Shown one piece after another: positions 24,190-34,400 of a stretch of 64,000 nucleotides of DNA. Each line of letters begins with the position of its first letter. The stretch's first letter is position 1. The position numbers were made by a program, and so were the translations under genes. The DNA is taken from assembly GCF_032884065.1 (NCBI RefSeq), contig NW_027063679.1, forward strand, positions 248,001 to 312,000, read 5' to 3'. Under the pieces are notes generated by a model. The model was not told the DNA's origin and did no database searches. It saw only the letters and a program-made list of their open reading frames with translations. Source of the stretch: Artemia franciscana. Taxonomy: Eukaryota > Arthropoda > Branchiopoda > Anostraca > Artemiidae.

Positions 24190-25393
24190 ATAGCGGTTTT
24201 GGGAAGCGTAGAGGATGTGTCGACCAAATTTTCTTTCTTAGGTTAATAATTGAGAAGTACATGAGTTATCATTTTGGTCCTGAGTTTTACAGATTATGAG
24301 CAAGCGTTCCATTCTGTTGATAGAAGAGCTTTAGCAAAGGTTTTTTTCTTGTATGATATACCTGACAAACAATAAAATGATTAGTGCTTTGTACGAGAAT
24401 GACACTTCTGAGGTTAGCAGCTGGTTTCGTAATAAATCAGGCGTTAAGCAGGGTTGTGTTTTATCCCCCCTTATATGGATCATTTTGATGGACTTTGTCT
24501 TAAGGAGCTTAGGAAAGGCAATGGGAGACCGTGGAATCAAATTAGGAGGAAGAAACTCCTGGAGTTTATATTATGCTGATGATTTAAGCATCCCAGAGGA
24601 AAGTGTGAGCAAAATGAATGAACTTTTAGAGGTTCTGCGGGTTCAGGGTGCTAGAATGAGTTTGAAAATTAATGCTAAGAAGACTAAGTCGCTAAGGCTA
24701 GTAATAATTAAAGATGAAAAGGTGACGTTGGATAATGAAAAGATTGCTCTAGTGAACAGCTTCAATTACCTTGGTAGTATTATTAGTAGAGATGTTGGGA
24801 GTTTTGAAAATGTTAAAAGTGGAATAGCCAACAGGCTCAGGGTGTGTTTTTTCACAGTTGATAAGAGTTTAGAAGAATAGGGAGAGAAGTTTGCAAATCA
24901 AGATTAGAATATTTGAAGATTCGAACCAGTGATGACAGTGGTCAAATAGGTCTCTGAAGCATGGGTGCTCAGAAAAGCGAAAGAAGATTTACTAGATGTT
25001 TTCCAGAGAAATTATACACGGTTTTTTTTTTGTTACCCGGCTGACTGACCGTATTTCAAACACTAAGCTGTATGAAAAGTGTGGTTTAATCCCGCTTTCT
25101 AATGCTATAATGAGAGAAAGGTTGAAGTGACTTGGGCACTTTCTGTGGATGAATGATGACAGATTGCCAAAGTTTGTCGCTTTCCGACCAACCGTCTCGG
25201 GCTAAAAGGAAAGCAGTTCGTCCATGGTTGGGGCTGGAGGATGCCGTAAGGAAAGATTTAACGGAAATGGGAACTTCCTGGGAAGGTAAAAAGACGGAGG
25301 CTTTGAATAGACTAGGGTGGAGAAGGAGCGTGCGTAGCTGTGTTGGCCTCAAGTGGCTTGATGCTGCGGTGAACTGTTGTTAGTAGTAGTAGT
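24190..25393 (+). mobile_element. 5'-truncated LINE (RTE-like), copy 1, with TAG-repeat tail
   Basis: It encodes part of a reverse transcriptase. The thumb-side motif GVKQGCVLSPLIW and the catalytic YADD (frame at 24353-24880) are intact, followed by the KTKSLR and NYLGSII motifs. It continues with frameshifts through a C-terminal conserved tail (RLGWRRSV, near 25305-25340) and ends in tagtagtagtagt at 25379-25393. The endonuclease and the fingers of the polymerase are missing. The element is related to 57555-59395 and 46095-46312. Several stops and frameshifts make it non-functional. The clade is uncertain (RTE-like by motif wording). Confidence 0.8.
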
Positions 25394-25789
25394 TTCAAAT
25401 TTTTTTTGACGATTGCAGCCAATTCCTTCGTGTGTAGCTGTTAATAAATTTTTATCTTTGAATTTTTGCCGCTTGTGGTAAGTGGAACAGCACACAGGAA
25501 AATAGCTCATCAGTCTAGGAACCAGTCACTTGACCTGGGAAAACTAAGTTTTGACTTTCTATGTTTCTTCTTCTTCTTTTGTTCTTTCTCCTAGAAAAAA
25601 AAATTTCAAATTGAATCTTTTTCTTTCTTTTTTTTAGAGTCGCGTCAACCGTTCCTCCACGTGTATCATTACATTGTATGATAGATGCATTTCAAATATT
25701 CCATCGATATTTAGTTTTACCACTTGTCTGCGTCTGAATTACACGCAGTATCTTTTATTTATATTTCTACCTCAAATCTTTTCTTCATA
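25394..25789. other. Non-coding spacer before the decayed zinc-finger exon
   Basis: AT-rich. A stretch near 25640-25700 shows faint likeness to the beginning of the 26.7-kb exon, but too weakly to call. Confidence 0.25.
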
Positions 25790-25960
25790 TTTCATTTGTA
25801 GTAACCATTTTCCCGACAAAAGGGTTATCCATGTATCACTCATATAGCAGGATTTTCCTCCGACAAAAAATTGCGCAAACGCAAAACCGAGTATCAAAGT
25901 TGTGTTATCTCAGCGCGCCTTTAATGTCCATTTACCTATTTATTTGAAAACCGAGGATCA
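25790..25960 (+). pseudogene. Decayed duplicate of the lola-type zinc-finger exon
   Basis: This stretch aligns to the start of the 26668-27005 exon. Shared words are taaccatttt, gacaaa-gg, atgt-tcactcatat-gca, gattt, ctccga and cgcaaaac. An acceptor-like tttgtag is kept at 25795-25801. In the aligned frame the first finger's two cysteines have become tyrosines (MYHSYSR instead of MCHSCNR), and stops and shifts follow. The part coding for the second finger is mostly deleted, while a tttaatgtccattt block near 25920 still matches the later coding sequence. It is therefore a local duplicate that lost metal-binding residues. The identity is clear by eye but no score was computed. Confidence 0.7.
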
Positions 25961-26667
25961 AGTTTTGGCATAAGAAAAACATTCTGTGAAAAATGAAGGT
26001 GGTGCCAATTTCGGGGGGGGAACGTTTTCCTCTTTAGTCTTTTTTGTCCCCCCTCTCTCTCCCTAAAATAGGGGGGGGGATCTTGGCATTTTCATTGAAA
26101 ATTTACCTTTTTCGGTCCTTTGACTGAAAAAAAGCTTTAAAAAAATTGTCCTGCCTCCCTAGTTTTGAAAACGCATTGCTCCCTTCCCTACTTTTTCGTG
26201 AATTTGCACCTATTGAAAAAAAATCTCTGTAATTTATGTAATTTGTGTTACTCACGGTTGTTGTTAAGCGCATGATATCCCAGCACGTGATATATGTCAA
26301 TATTGCCACGAGTTAACTTTGGGACTGAGCATCGGGTATGTGTTTTAAGAAAAAGACTCAGAGAAAAAATTGCTGGTGCTTGTTGAAGGGTGGAATTCTC
26401 CTTCCCTGGATCCTATTCCTGACTCTTCCTTGATTTGTAAAAATACGTTTTTTATGTTCTCATTTTTTTAATACCTCTTTTTTGCTATATTCATTAAAAA
26501 ACTAAAATTACAAAATGCCCCTTCCCCCCATAAACTACATTTTGCCCCTCTCTGTGTTTTTTTGAATTGGTACCACTTGAAAAAATTTGCTCTGTTTTTT
26601 TTCTTTTCTTTTTTTTTTTACTTGCCTTGTTTGTCAGAATGTATCAAACATGTTCCTTTAATTTCAG
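25961..26667. other. Non-coding stretch with G/C homopolymer runs
   Basis: Contains runs of G or C (for example near 26016, 26050 and 26075) and a T/C-rich tract before the acceptor of the next exon. Confidence 0.3.
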
Positions 26668-27005
26668 TTGTTGCAACCATTTTACAGACAAATGGATTCT
26701 CAATGTGTCACTCATGTAACAGAGGATTTCACTCCGATGAAGAATTGATGAAACACAAAACGGAGTGTGAGTTAGAAAAGCGATTTCCTTGCCCGAATTG
26801 TACTCGTCGTTATAAGAGGAAGCCTGCTTTAATGTTTCATTTGAAATTTGAGTGTGGTGGAATTAAATTATTTCATTGCCCACACTGTCCGTATCAAGCT
26901 TCACGGCGAACTACACTCAGAAGACACATTAGTACACGACATAATATAAACTTAGACATTTTTGGAAATGAAATCAAGGAAGAAAAAGTGGTGGTTGATG
27001 AATGA
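26668..27005 (+). CDS. lola-type alternative 3' terminal exon encoding three zinc fingers
   Basis: The exon follows tttaatttcag (ending 26667) and begins two bases into a codon (G|TT), the same phase as the exon at 5639. It encodes three fingers: FSMCHSCNRGFH ending KTEC; FPCPNCTRRY ending KFECGG; FHCPHCPYQA ending HISTRH. The first two end in Cys (C2HC) and the last is C2H2. The last two, with ECG between them, match the paired-finger pattern of longitudinals lacking alternative exons; the extra N-terminal finger looks like an internal duplication of the C2HC type. The reading frame ends at a TGA (27003-27005) after an acidic tail, so this is probably a terminal exon. By family knowledge the product would be a nuclear BTB DNA-binding isoform. 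The common 5' exons are not in the window. Confidence 0.8.
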
Positions 27006-27093
27006 AACATTTGTTTTATTCGATATGAACTTATCTAGTCTTAACTCGTAACAGTCATTTTCTTTTAGATATGTAGAGTTTGTTGGTATGAAT

Positions 27094-27140
27094 CAGGGGT
27101 CTCCAAGCTACAGAATGTGGGCCAGATCTGGCCTCTGTAA
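27094..27140. mobile_element. hAT terminal fragment
   Basis: The sequence caggggtctccaagctacag and gtgggccagatctggcct resembles the well-known left end of hAT elements (CAGGGGTCNCCAAAC, then a ggccagatctggcc-like palindrome). No partner end was found nearby, so it is either a solo end or a longer decayed element. Confidence 0.45.
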
Positions 27141-27222
27141 ATATTGAAAAGATTCAGGTATGAATATGTTCAATAATATTGCAACCTTCGTATTTCTTAT
27201 GATATACCTACATAGCTTACGA

Positions 27223-27505
27223 GCCGTCCTAGCCAAGTGGTTAGTGCGCTAGACTTGAAATCCTTTGTCCGTGAGAACAAGAGTTCGAGTGCTGGTGTTG
27301 CTGGTTATTTGGCTTGGAACAAGAGTCAGCGGTGTCACTGTAAGCTCAGCCAGAGTCGACCCAGCTCTAAATGAACTGGAGAAATCTGCGGGGAAACACG
27401 GGTAGCGTCGGATAGTTTGCCGCCAACCACGCTTTGCACTCCCGGCCAAAGGCAAAGAATTTGGAGACCGGTACTTGCGCTACGTAGGTCATTGATCAGA
27501 ATGTG
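27223..27505 (+). mobile_element. tRNA-Ser-derived SINE, copy 3 (with A and B boxes)
   Basis: The head resembles tRNA-Ser(UGA): an A-box-like tagccaagtggttag, an anticodon-loop region gacttgaaatcc, and a B-box-like gagttcgagtgctgg. It is followed by the body shared with copies near 0.9 and 3.3 kb (taagctcagccagagtcgac, then agctctaaatg). This is the most complete copy here. It sits about 220 bp downstream of the zinc-finger exon stop. Confidence 0.8.
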
Positions 27506-27881
27506 AAAAAGTTAAAAATAAAATTTATGAATAAATTTATATAAAATTTATGAAAAAGTTTTTAAATTTATGAATAATAATACGACTGTCACCTGTCGAA
27601 ACCTAGTAGGCTGACCTACGCAAAAAATTGAGTTTGAGTTAAGGAGAAACCTTACCTTATTTTGACACCGCGATACCTTTTTCTTCTGCTTCTTCTTTGA
27701 TTGCTCGGAGGTAGTAAAACGTAATCTTCATGATAATCCAGGCCCTGCGGGAGATGAGACCGAACTGTGGGTCCCGTGTTACCAATCAAAGGTCAATGTC
27801 ACTGCGCCATCACTGGGTGACAACGCGAGTTCAGTGTTGAAGACAAATCTTTCTATTTGTTATATTTTCTGTGATAAGACC
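27506..27881. other. Non-coding spacer
   Basis: Includes AT-rich repeats of aatttatga. It contains two AATAAA-like words near 27517-27545 that could serve as poly(A) signals for the zinc-finger exon, but this cannot be proven. Confidence 0.3.
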
Positions 27882-28047
27882 AGGCCCGTATCCAGGATTT
27901 TTGTCGGAGAAAGGGGGTGTGTACAAAAAAAATTTAAAAACGCATTAAGTGTGTTTTTGATTACCCAATTTTTACAAATCAGGTAAACATTTCGGGTGGG
28001 GGGGCTGTGCGAACCCTCTGACCCCTCCCCTGAATACGGCCTTGTAT
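27882..28047. mobile_element. Small MITE with caggcccgtatcc-like ends
   Basis: The left end ccaggcccgtatccagg and the right end cctgaatacggccttg are inverted and imperfect, about 165 bp apart. The related phrases gaccgtatccaggggg (about 45198) and aaggccgtatctgggggg (about 49179) indicate a family. The internal part is G-rich. Confidence 0.55.
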
Positions 28048-30039
28048 ACGAGCCCCGGTTGGAAACTGAATACAGAAATGTGAAGAAGAAGACCACCGAA
28101 ATAACTATTCATAAAAAATTTGTTGCTTTACTTATATAGAATAGCTTAACTTCACTTTTTTTTTACAAAAGCAAAAAAAAAACAGCATATCTGGGTTTTT
28201 TTTCGAAAATATGGGAACCGCAAATGCTTTTACCAGATGATAAACGAATATCCCTATTAACTAAGAACAATTTCAGTTATATTTTTCTTTCAAAATTCAG
28301 CCGCTGAATTCGAAGACAGATCGTTTTAAAAATCATTTTGAACCGTACTGTGTAAATACGAGTTGTCAAAATTTTTAGATCATTTTAGATTTTAGATTTT
28401 TGTTCTGCTCACAATCTAGATCTGCTGGAGACCTTAGTTCAATTGTATATTCACCCCTGATGGCAATTTCTGTTGCTGTGCTAAGCTCTTCGTAGTATTA
28501 TATCGTAATTTGTAAACTGTGATGTGATTGTAAGAAAGTTTAAATAGTTCTAGAAGACGTGTTTTTTTTTAGTTGTTACCATGATCTCAAGTTGTAAAAG
28601 TCCTGTGCAAAAGCTATATGTAACACGGTGCGAAAGTGTTTATGACTATGTTAAAAAAAAAATATTAGTTATCTTTAGTTTTCTTTATAAATATTTGTGA
28701 TCTTTCCTTGTTTATTTTTTAATCCCTTTTAGCTTCCTCATGGGACGTTTTGGGGACGCTCCTTTGAAAATTTCAATTATTAGAGTTCACCATTGAACAC
28801 TGAACACGTTGAGTACCTACTGCTCCCTGTAAGTTCTTGATAGGACCGGTGTTAGGCCTCTTAATCTGAGGGGGGACAAGGTACCTAAATAGGAGTATGA
28901 AAATATAAAATAAAAGGAATTTAATGTCAGAAAGACGAAGGTACCCAGGCCTAGGACTGCCTCTGGTTCTTGATCCATGCCAAAACTCTGGTACCGTATT
29001 ACTTTCGACATTTTCCTATGATTTTGCATAACTCATCCATTTTATGTTTACCGACGGACAGTTATGTGTCATGTGTGGTTTAGTAAGATATTTTTCAAGA
29101 TACATTTGTCTCTTAGTATTATAATCTCGGCTATATTTCATTTCGTCTACAATTTCGCTCTTTCATCTGTACTCAGTTTTTGCTGTGTTTTTATGCTGGT
29201 TCTTATCTGGAAAAATCTTAATCTATATGCACAATTTTTGTCAATTAATTTGTCTGATTTGATTTTAATTGCTTTTTAAGGGAGGGGATTCAAATCGATG
29301 GATTAGTCTATACATCATAATATGATGGATAAGTCTATACATCAAATTAGTTCTATAATCAAGGACTTGAAATCTAAGGTTTAGATTTTATCTGTTCAGG
29401 ATTCCTATCCCCCTAGAGGGACACCTAACACATTTATAGATAATATATATGTTAGGGGCTGATTAATGAGTCTATCATTTGGTACAATTGCCACACTTAG
29501 ACATATAAACTGGATTGAGGGGGGGGGGTCTGTCAAAATTGTAAGGGAAAGGCAATTTTATTGAAATTTCAGTAGGAAACTTAAAACAATTTTTTAAATT
29601 TGGGGGGTTTTGTATGGATAGGCCTAAAAAATGTGCGTTGGGTTGCAAAAGCAGGCTAGTTCAGATAATAATAAAACTGAATTATAATATCATATTATAT
29701 TATATCATATTAAGATATATTATAGTAAAGCAATGAATTATAATATCATTATATATAAACACTACGTAAACCCGATTGCCTAATAATAATAAAACTGAAA
29801 ATGTCAAGGCTCCTATATTAAAGTAGACTAAATAAATAAAAACAAAAGAAACAAAACCTGAAATACGACGTCAAAGTTTTATTAACTGAAGTTTAGTCTT
29901 TACCTTTGTAGAATTTTTGGATCACTGCCAGAGTTCTAGGCTTAATTCGAGTCCTGTAGTGACTGGTTTTTGTGAAGATTGAATTTAATATGGGTCGTTA
30001 TAATATTCGTGAGAAAAAATAGACCTGGTTTTCATTAGT
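28048..30039. other. Non-coding AT-rich stretch
   Basis: It includes near-palindromic ATTATAATATCATATT-like DNA at 29680-29755. No gene is recognised; frames at 28817-29029 and 29064-29279 lack domains. Confidence 0.3.
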
Positions 30040-30485
30040 TCTGGACTTACTTACTTAGATCCCGACCATCCTCGTCAGACGTTTTGGGACCATCATCCTG
30101 CTAGCTCATGGGTTAAGTCTCGGTGGATTATTCATTCAGGTGCGGTACGGAATAACTGGGTTAACTTGACGTCGCCGAAATTGAAGTTATTATCCATCGC
30201 TTCCATGGTCTGCCTCGTGGACCAAGGCCATGCAGAGATCCTTCAAGTGTGATTTTTGGGAAGCAGATCCTCGATAAAATTTAATTTTTGATTTTGTCTG
30301 GTCTTATTATTTACTTATTATTATTATTATTTACTTGATTATTAATATTATTCTCATCATGGCAGTGTTAGATTCATAATTTGTTGAAACCATGATCGAT
30401 TATTATTTGTATTATTGTTTGATTATTATTATTATTATTATTGTGACGCTGTTTGATTCATAATCTTGTTGAAACCATATAAAAA
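30040..30485. repeat. Repeat block with (ATT)n runs and a ~100-bp direct duplication
   Basis: A moderately GC-rich unit (acttacttagatcccgacca through cgtggaccaaggccatg) is followed by ATT runs. The phrase gattcataatttgttgaaac recurs as gattcataatcttgttgaaa about 90 bp later, each copy preceded by an ATT run. It looks like the 3' end of a retrotransposon with a trinucleotide tail that expanded and duplicated. Confidence 0.45.
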
Positions 30486-30949
30486 AAAATTAAATAACAT
30501 CTAAGAATATTGTGGATACTTGCAAACAGGGACTTGCCTTGAATTTTAAGCTTTTGCGGGGGGGGGAGTATTCTTTGATGGAAATGGGATATTTAAACTG
30601 AAAAATACTAACAGTAGCTCCTTCCTTCCATCATTCGAGCTACGATCTGGCTTTTAAATTTTATTTTATTTTTCGTCTTGTTTTTCTTTCACCATTTGAT
30701 TTATTTCTGGTTTTTGATTTAATTATTTTTTGTTATACTTTTTTCTCTGTTGCCCGAATTGCTGCTTAGTTTCTTTTTATGTTCTTTGTTTTCTAGTCGC
30801 TCGTAATCTGAGATTCGAGGTGCTACGTGAACTAGTCGATATGTGTGTATAATTTGTATTGCATATAAATTGTGTACTGCTTGTATTCTTTTAATTATAC
30901 TAAATCAAAAGTATATACATGTTTCTATTTTGTTTCTCTATTTGTTAGT

Positions 30950-31715
30950 AGTGTTGCCCAAACAGTAAAGGCAATTTATTGGAGTGGAAATCGGCTCTAG
31001 TGCCGACAAAAAGCTACCAGCGCCATCAAGTGTTTGGTGTTCTTCGGTTTTTTCTCCAGCTACGTAACTGTTTTTTTTTTTTTTTTTTTTTTTACTGATA
31101 TCAGTTGCTTGTTCCTCTACCAATTTGCCAATTACACTAATTCCACTAACTTTAGGTTTTCACGAAATTCCCGGAAACACCTTCCTTCTCGGTCGCACGT
31201 CTCGAAAACCGCTGGAAAGTGACAATGGAAATGTGGAAAGCCAAGACGACGCTTGGAGCACGAAGACTAGTGGAATACCTCTGATATGGCTATCTAGCTT
31301 ACCTGCACTTTGGATCAGGAATTGGCCCTTTTCATTTGTGCCGCAAATATTTTCTTCCACAAATGTAGCCAATTTTTGCAACATCTTTCGCTCTGTTTAA
31401 AAATTACGCCAGAAATGTGATTTCCAGACTCACCTTCCACGATCTGTCTGGATTCACTATTCAAAGAAGCGGAAAGCGCTTCCGAGTCCTTGGAACCCGA
31501 ATGGAAAGTCATTCCTGTCCGGTTTCATTCGTGGAAACATATGTGAAGTAATTCTGGATCTATTTTTTCAAGTTGTGAAAACCGACCTTTTGTCTTACAA
31601 GCAAAATGGAAAAGACCAATGGACTTAAGATGCTAGATGGCGTTAGTGTTAATTTTTTGACGACACCTAATGTTAGTTTCGATCCTTATAGTTTGCCCAT
31701 ACTCTTTTGGTGTTG
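30950..31715. mobile_element. MITE family M2, copy 1, with internal insertion
   Basis: The left arm (ggagtggaaatcggctctag, then tgccgacaaaaag) and the right arm (gatgctagatggcgttagtg, then ttttttgacgac) are inverted and imperfect and match the arms of copies at 42756 and 44590. Between them, besides MITE interior (tgatatcag, then ccaattacactaat), lies an extra piece of about 450 bp (31155-31600), GC-richer than its surroundings, that the other copies lack. A poly-T run lies at 31071-31093. Confidence 0.6.
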
Positions 31716-32069
31716 CCAATGTATTGTGAATATCACCTTTTGACACTATTCCGTAGTGCGAAAAGGATTCACACAGAATTATATATAACATGTATACGCA
31801 CATACAGAGGTGGGTTTCTTGTCCTTCAAGATCGGCTATCTTAGAAAATAAACATATAATTTGGTCTGATAACGTACTTTATCGTATTTTGATACATGGC
31901 TAAATGTTGTATATCGCACTGTTTGTTGTTGCACCAGTAGATGGGTAATAGTTAAAGCAAGTAGTGTATTCATTTGGCATTTCTGTCGGCTTTTGAATTT
32001 TACTTGAATTGCCAATCATCAATTTTACTTGAACTGAAGCGAAAGTACAGCTTATTTTGAGGGTTAGGA
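31716..32069. other. Non-coding spacer
   Basis: Nothing is recognised. Confidence 0.3.
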
Positions 32070-32760
32070 GTGTAGTTTGGGGTAGATTGGTTTAATGCAG
32101 CTGATATTTCATCGAGGGGCAAAGTCCAATGTGCCTTTTGGATTCAGACAAGGCTCCAAATTCTCTCTTGAGCTCCTCAACTTTTTAATGAGTGGATTAT
32201 AAAGATCGAAATGAATAGACAGCATTCATGTTAAGGTTGATTCTCAGTGAGCCCTAATTTGTAGCGACTGACTAATCATACAGACGACATGGTCATTATA
32301 AGAAGCTCCTCTCAAACGCTAAAAAAAGTCAGTTAATCGGTAATTGGCTGGAAAGCTGGCATTGAAAGACTAGACGGATGACAAATAACGAGTCTTGCTA
32401 CCTCTCTCAATCTGAGCCAGTTAGAAGTGGGTTGTGATATTCAGTAACTGGATCTATTATGCACGTAATTAGGGTTAGGACCTGAGAGACTTGCTCCTGT
32501 ATTTGCCTGACTCTGAAGACCTTTGTAGGAGACCGATGACTCACAAATCAATTCAGAACTGAGTCACATGTGAAGTTCCTCTATGTTCTATTCTTTTATA
32601 TGATTGTGAGACTTGGCCTCTGAAAGCAGCCGAGATACACTTGCTCAACGCCATCAATCCACATGCACTTAAGGTAAGTACTTGACTTACATTTGCGAGA
32701 CTACCAGTAAAATTGCTCTATCTGCTAGTGTTGTCAATTGAAGCTGAACATCAGCTTAAT
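32070..32760 (+). pseudogene. Heavily decayed non-LTR reverse transcriptase relic
   Basis: Translation in shifting frames retains landmarks of LINE reverse transcriptases: a GFRQGSKFSLELLNFLM-like stretch corresponding to the GVRQGCxLSP motif (about 32140), and further on a clear CETWPLKAAE (about 32608-32640), the counterpart of the YGCETWPL motif downstream of the polymerase core. The catalytic YADD is not recognisable (acagacgacatgg-like DNA at about 32281). Stops are frequent. It is a different family from the LINE copies at 24 and 58 kb, judged by wording. Confidence 0.6.
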
Positions 32761-34319
32761 CCACCACCATCATCTGCTCTTGGCCACGAGCAGAAATAAA
32801 GTTGTAGTATGTTTAAATTTATAATGGGAAACTGGGACTAAGAGGGGCACAGCGATTCTAGAGACACCATGAGCCCGTTTCATGCTTCCAATTACGCAAC
32901 GAGAAAATGCCTCCATCATTTGGCAAAAACAAGACCAAACTGTGGCTTTCACCAGAATAATTAATAGAGAACAGGCGCAGGGAGAGGTGATGGAGTGAGT
33001 TTGGTCCTTCATTCAATCTGATTGAAAAATTATCGTACATTGCCGGTTTAAGATTCAAGGTGCTGCATGCTAATTTTTAACAAAAAAAGGTTGTGGTGGG
33101 GGAAGGGGAAGAAACTATCGGTCGTTTCAGCTCTCTCTCTCTCTCTCTCTCTTCATATAGATTGAAAATCCCTGCATGAGTTTTTCTCTTTCAAATGAGT
33201 TTGAATGTCACTAATTTTCTGCTATAAACCTGGAAGTGGCAGTTTTTCGGAAACGGGTGGGTGAGTTTTGAGGGGGCCATAAATATCCCTTAAGTTTGGA
33301 TCGATACAGACTGAAAACCCTCGCATTTATCCGAATTTGATCAAATTATAACATGTCTGATTTTTGTACCAAATATGTTGATGTGAAGGTTAGAGTAGGG
33401 GGAGGGGCAGTTCGATCATTGGCCAAGCCGGAAAAATTCTGGTCCTACCTATAAATCATAGAAAGGTCTTGGTTGGAGATACCTTGAAGTGTTATCTTTT
33501 GTAATTCCATATTCAGAACGTTGGGCTTCAGATCAACACCCGGCTGCTGCTTAACATCATGAGAACCCAAAATGTAAGCCGATTCTCTTCAGCCTGGTCA
33601 AAAATTTTTTACTTTAAGTTTTGACATTTGGTTTTCTACATTTTCAATGGGGTCTTTAAGATTCTTTGTAAATACCAACAATCATTCTGGCTTGATATTA
33701 AAATGGAGCAACACAGACGAGAATATTTCGGTCACAGCTTTCGCACCAAAAGGAGAAATTACTTTTCATTTATTATGGTTGCTAACTGCAGCCTGGTAAA
33801 AAGCTAAACACAACCCACAGTAACCAACAATAAAAAAGTTTTTAAAATAAACTGGCTATTGAAAAAAAAATACGATTTTTAGCTGATTCTTGAGTGTTAT
33901 TAGTTTCAGATTTGTCCAATTACCAAGCCAAAACTGTGATATTTTATTTGAGAATCACTTGAACTTGTTTTAAAAATAGGAAATTATCCTTTTTTCAACG
34001 ACGTCCAACGTATTTTACAACCAAAAAAATCCTGTAGTCTAGATTTCAAAATTTAATTCCATAGATGCAAAGACTGTATCTCACTCATCCATAAAGTGAT
34101 AGCCAGATTTTCGTTTTTGTGGAAATATTATAATCGTAACAGAGCAGAAAAATAACAATCTGAAACTTGCACAAACAAAATAAACATTAATTCGAAGAAT
34201 TTTTTTTTTTTTACATTGTAAGACGATTGGGTATATAGATATCTATATCGTAAATTTTTTCTGTGGTCCTGAGATTTTAAGAGTCAAATTGGAGCGTAGT
34301 TGGTGCTGCTATCTATAAG
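32761..34319. other. Non-coding stretch with a (CT)n microsatellite
   Basis: A CT run of about 22 bases lies at 33131-33152. The sequence up to about 33060 may be the tail of the preceding LINE relic. No gene is seen. Confidence 0.35.
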
Positions 34320-34391
34320 CCAGTCATAGCCCTCAAACTTTCGCCTTTAAACATTCGTTTGTTCTTCTTATTCCATATTTCCGTATTGAAA
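34320..34391 (+). promoter_or_regulatory. RpL22: Probable RpL22 5' UTR / transcription start zone
   Basis: Pyrimidine-rich words (ctttcgccttt, ttcttcttattcc) precede the start codon by 20-65 bases. Ribosomal protein genes usually start transcription in such tracts and have short 5' UTRs with the ATG near the end of exon 1, as seen here. No TATA box is evident. The exact start is not determinable from sequence alone. Confidence 0.4.
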
Positions 34392-34400
34392 ATGGCACCT
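34392..34400 (+). CDS. RpL22: RpL22 exon 1 coding part (Met-Ala-Pro)
   Basis: Only ATGGCACCT is coding, followed directly by the donor gtaagt. The three residues MAP are also the start of vertebrate L22. It joins exon 2 in phase 0. No other upstream ATG with a donor fits as well. Confidence 0.8.

Noticed and set aside
25630-25720. Possible further, more decayed zinc-finger exon copy
   Set aside because: Only faint word similarity (tgtatcatt, gcatttc) to the exon start; not distinguishable from chance by eye.
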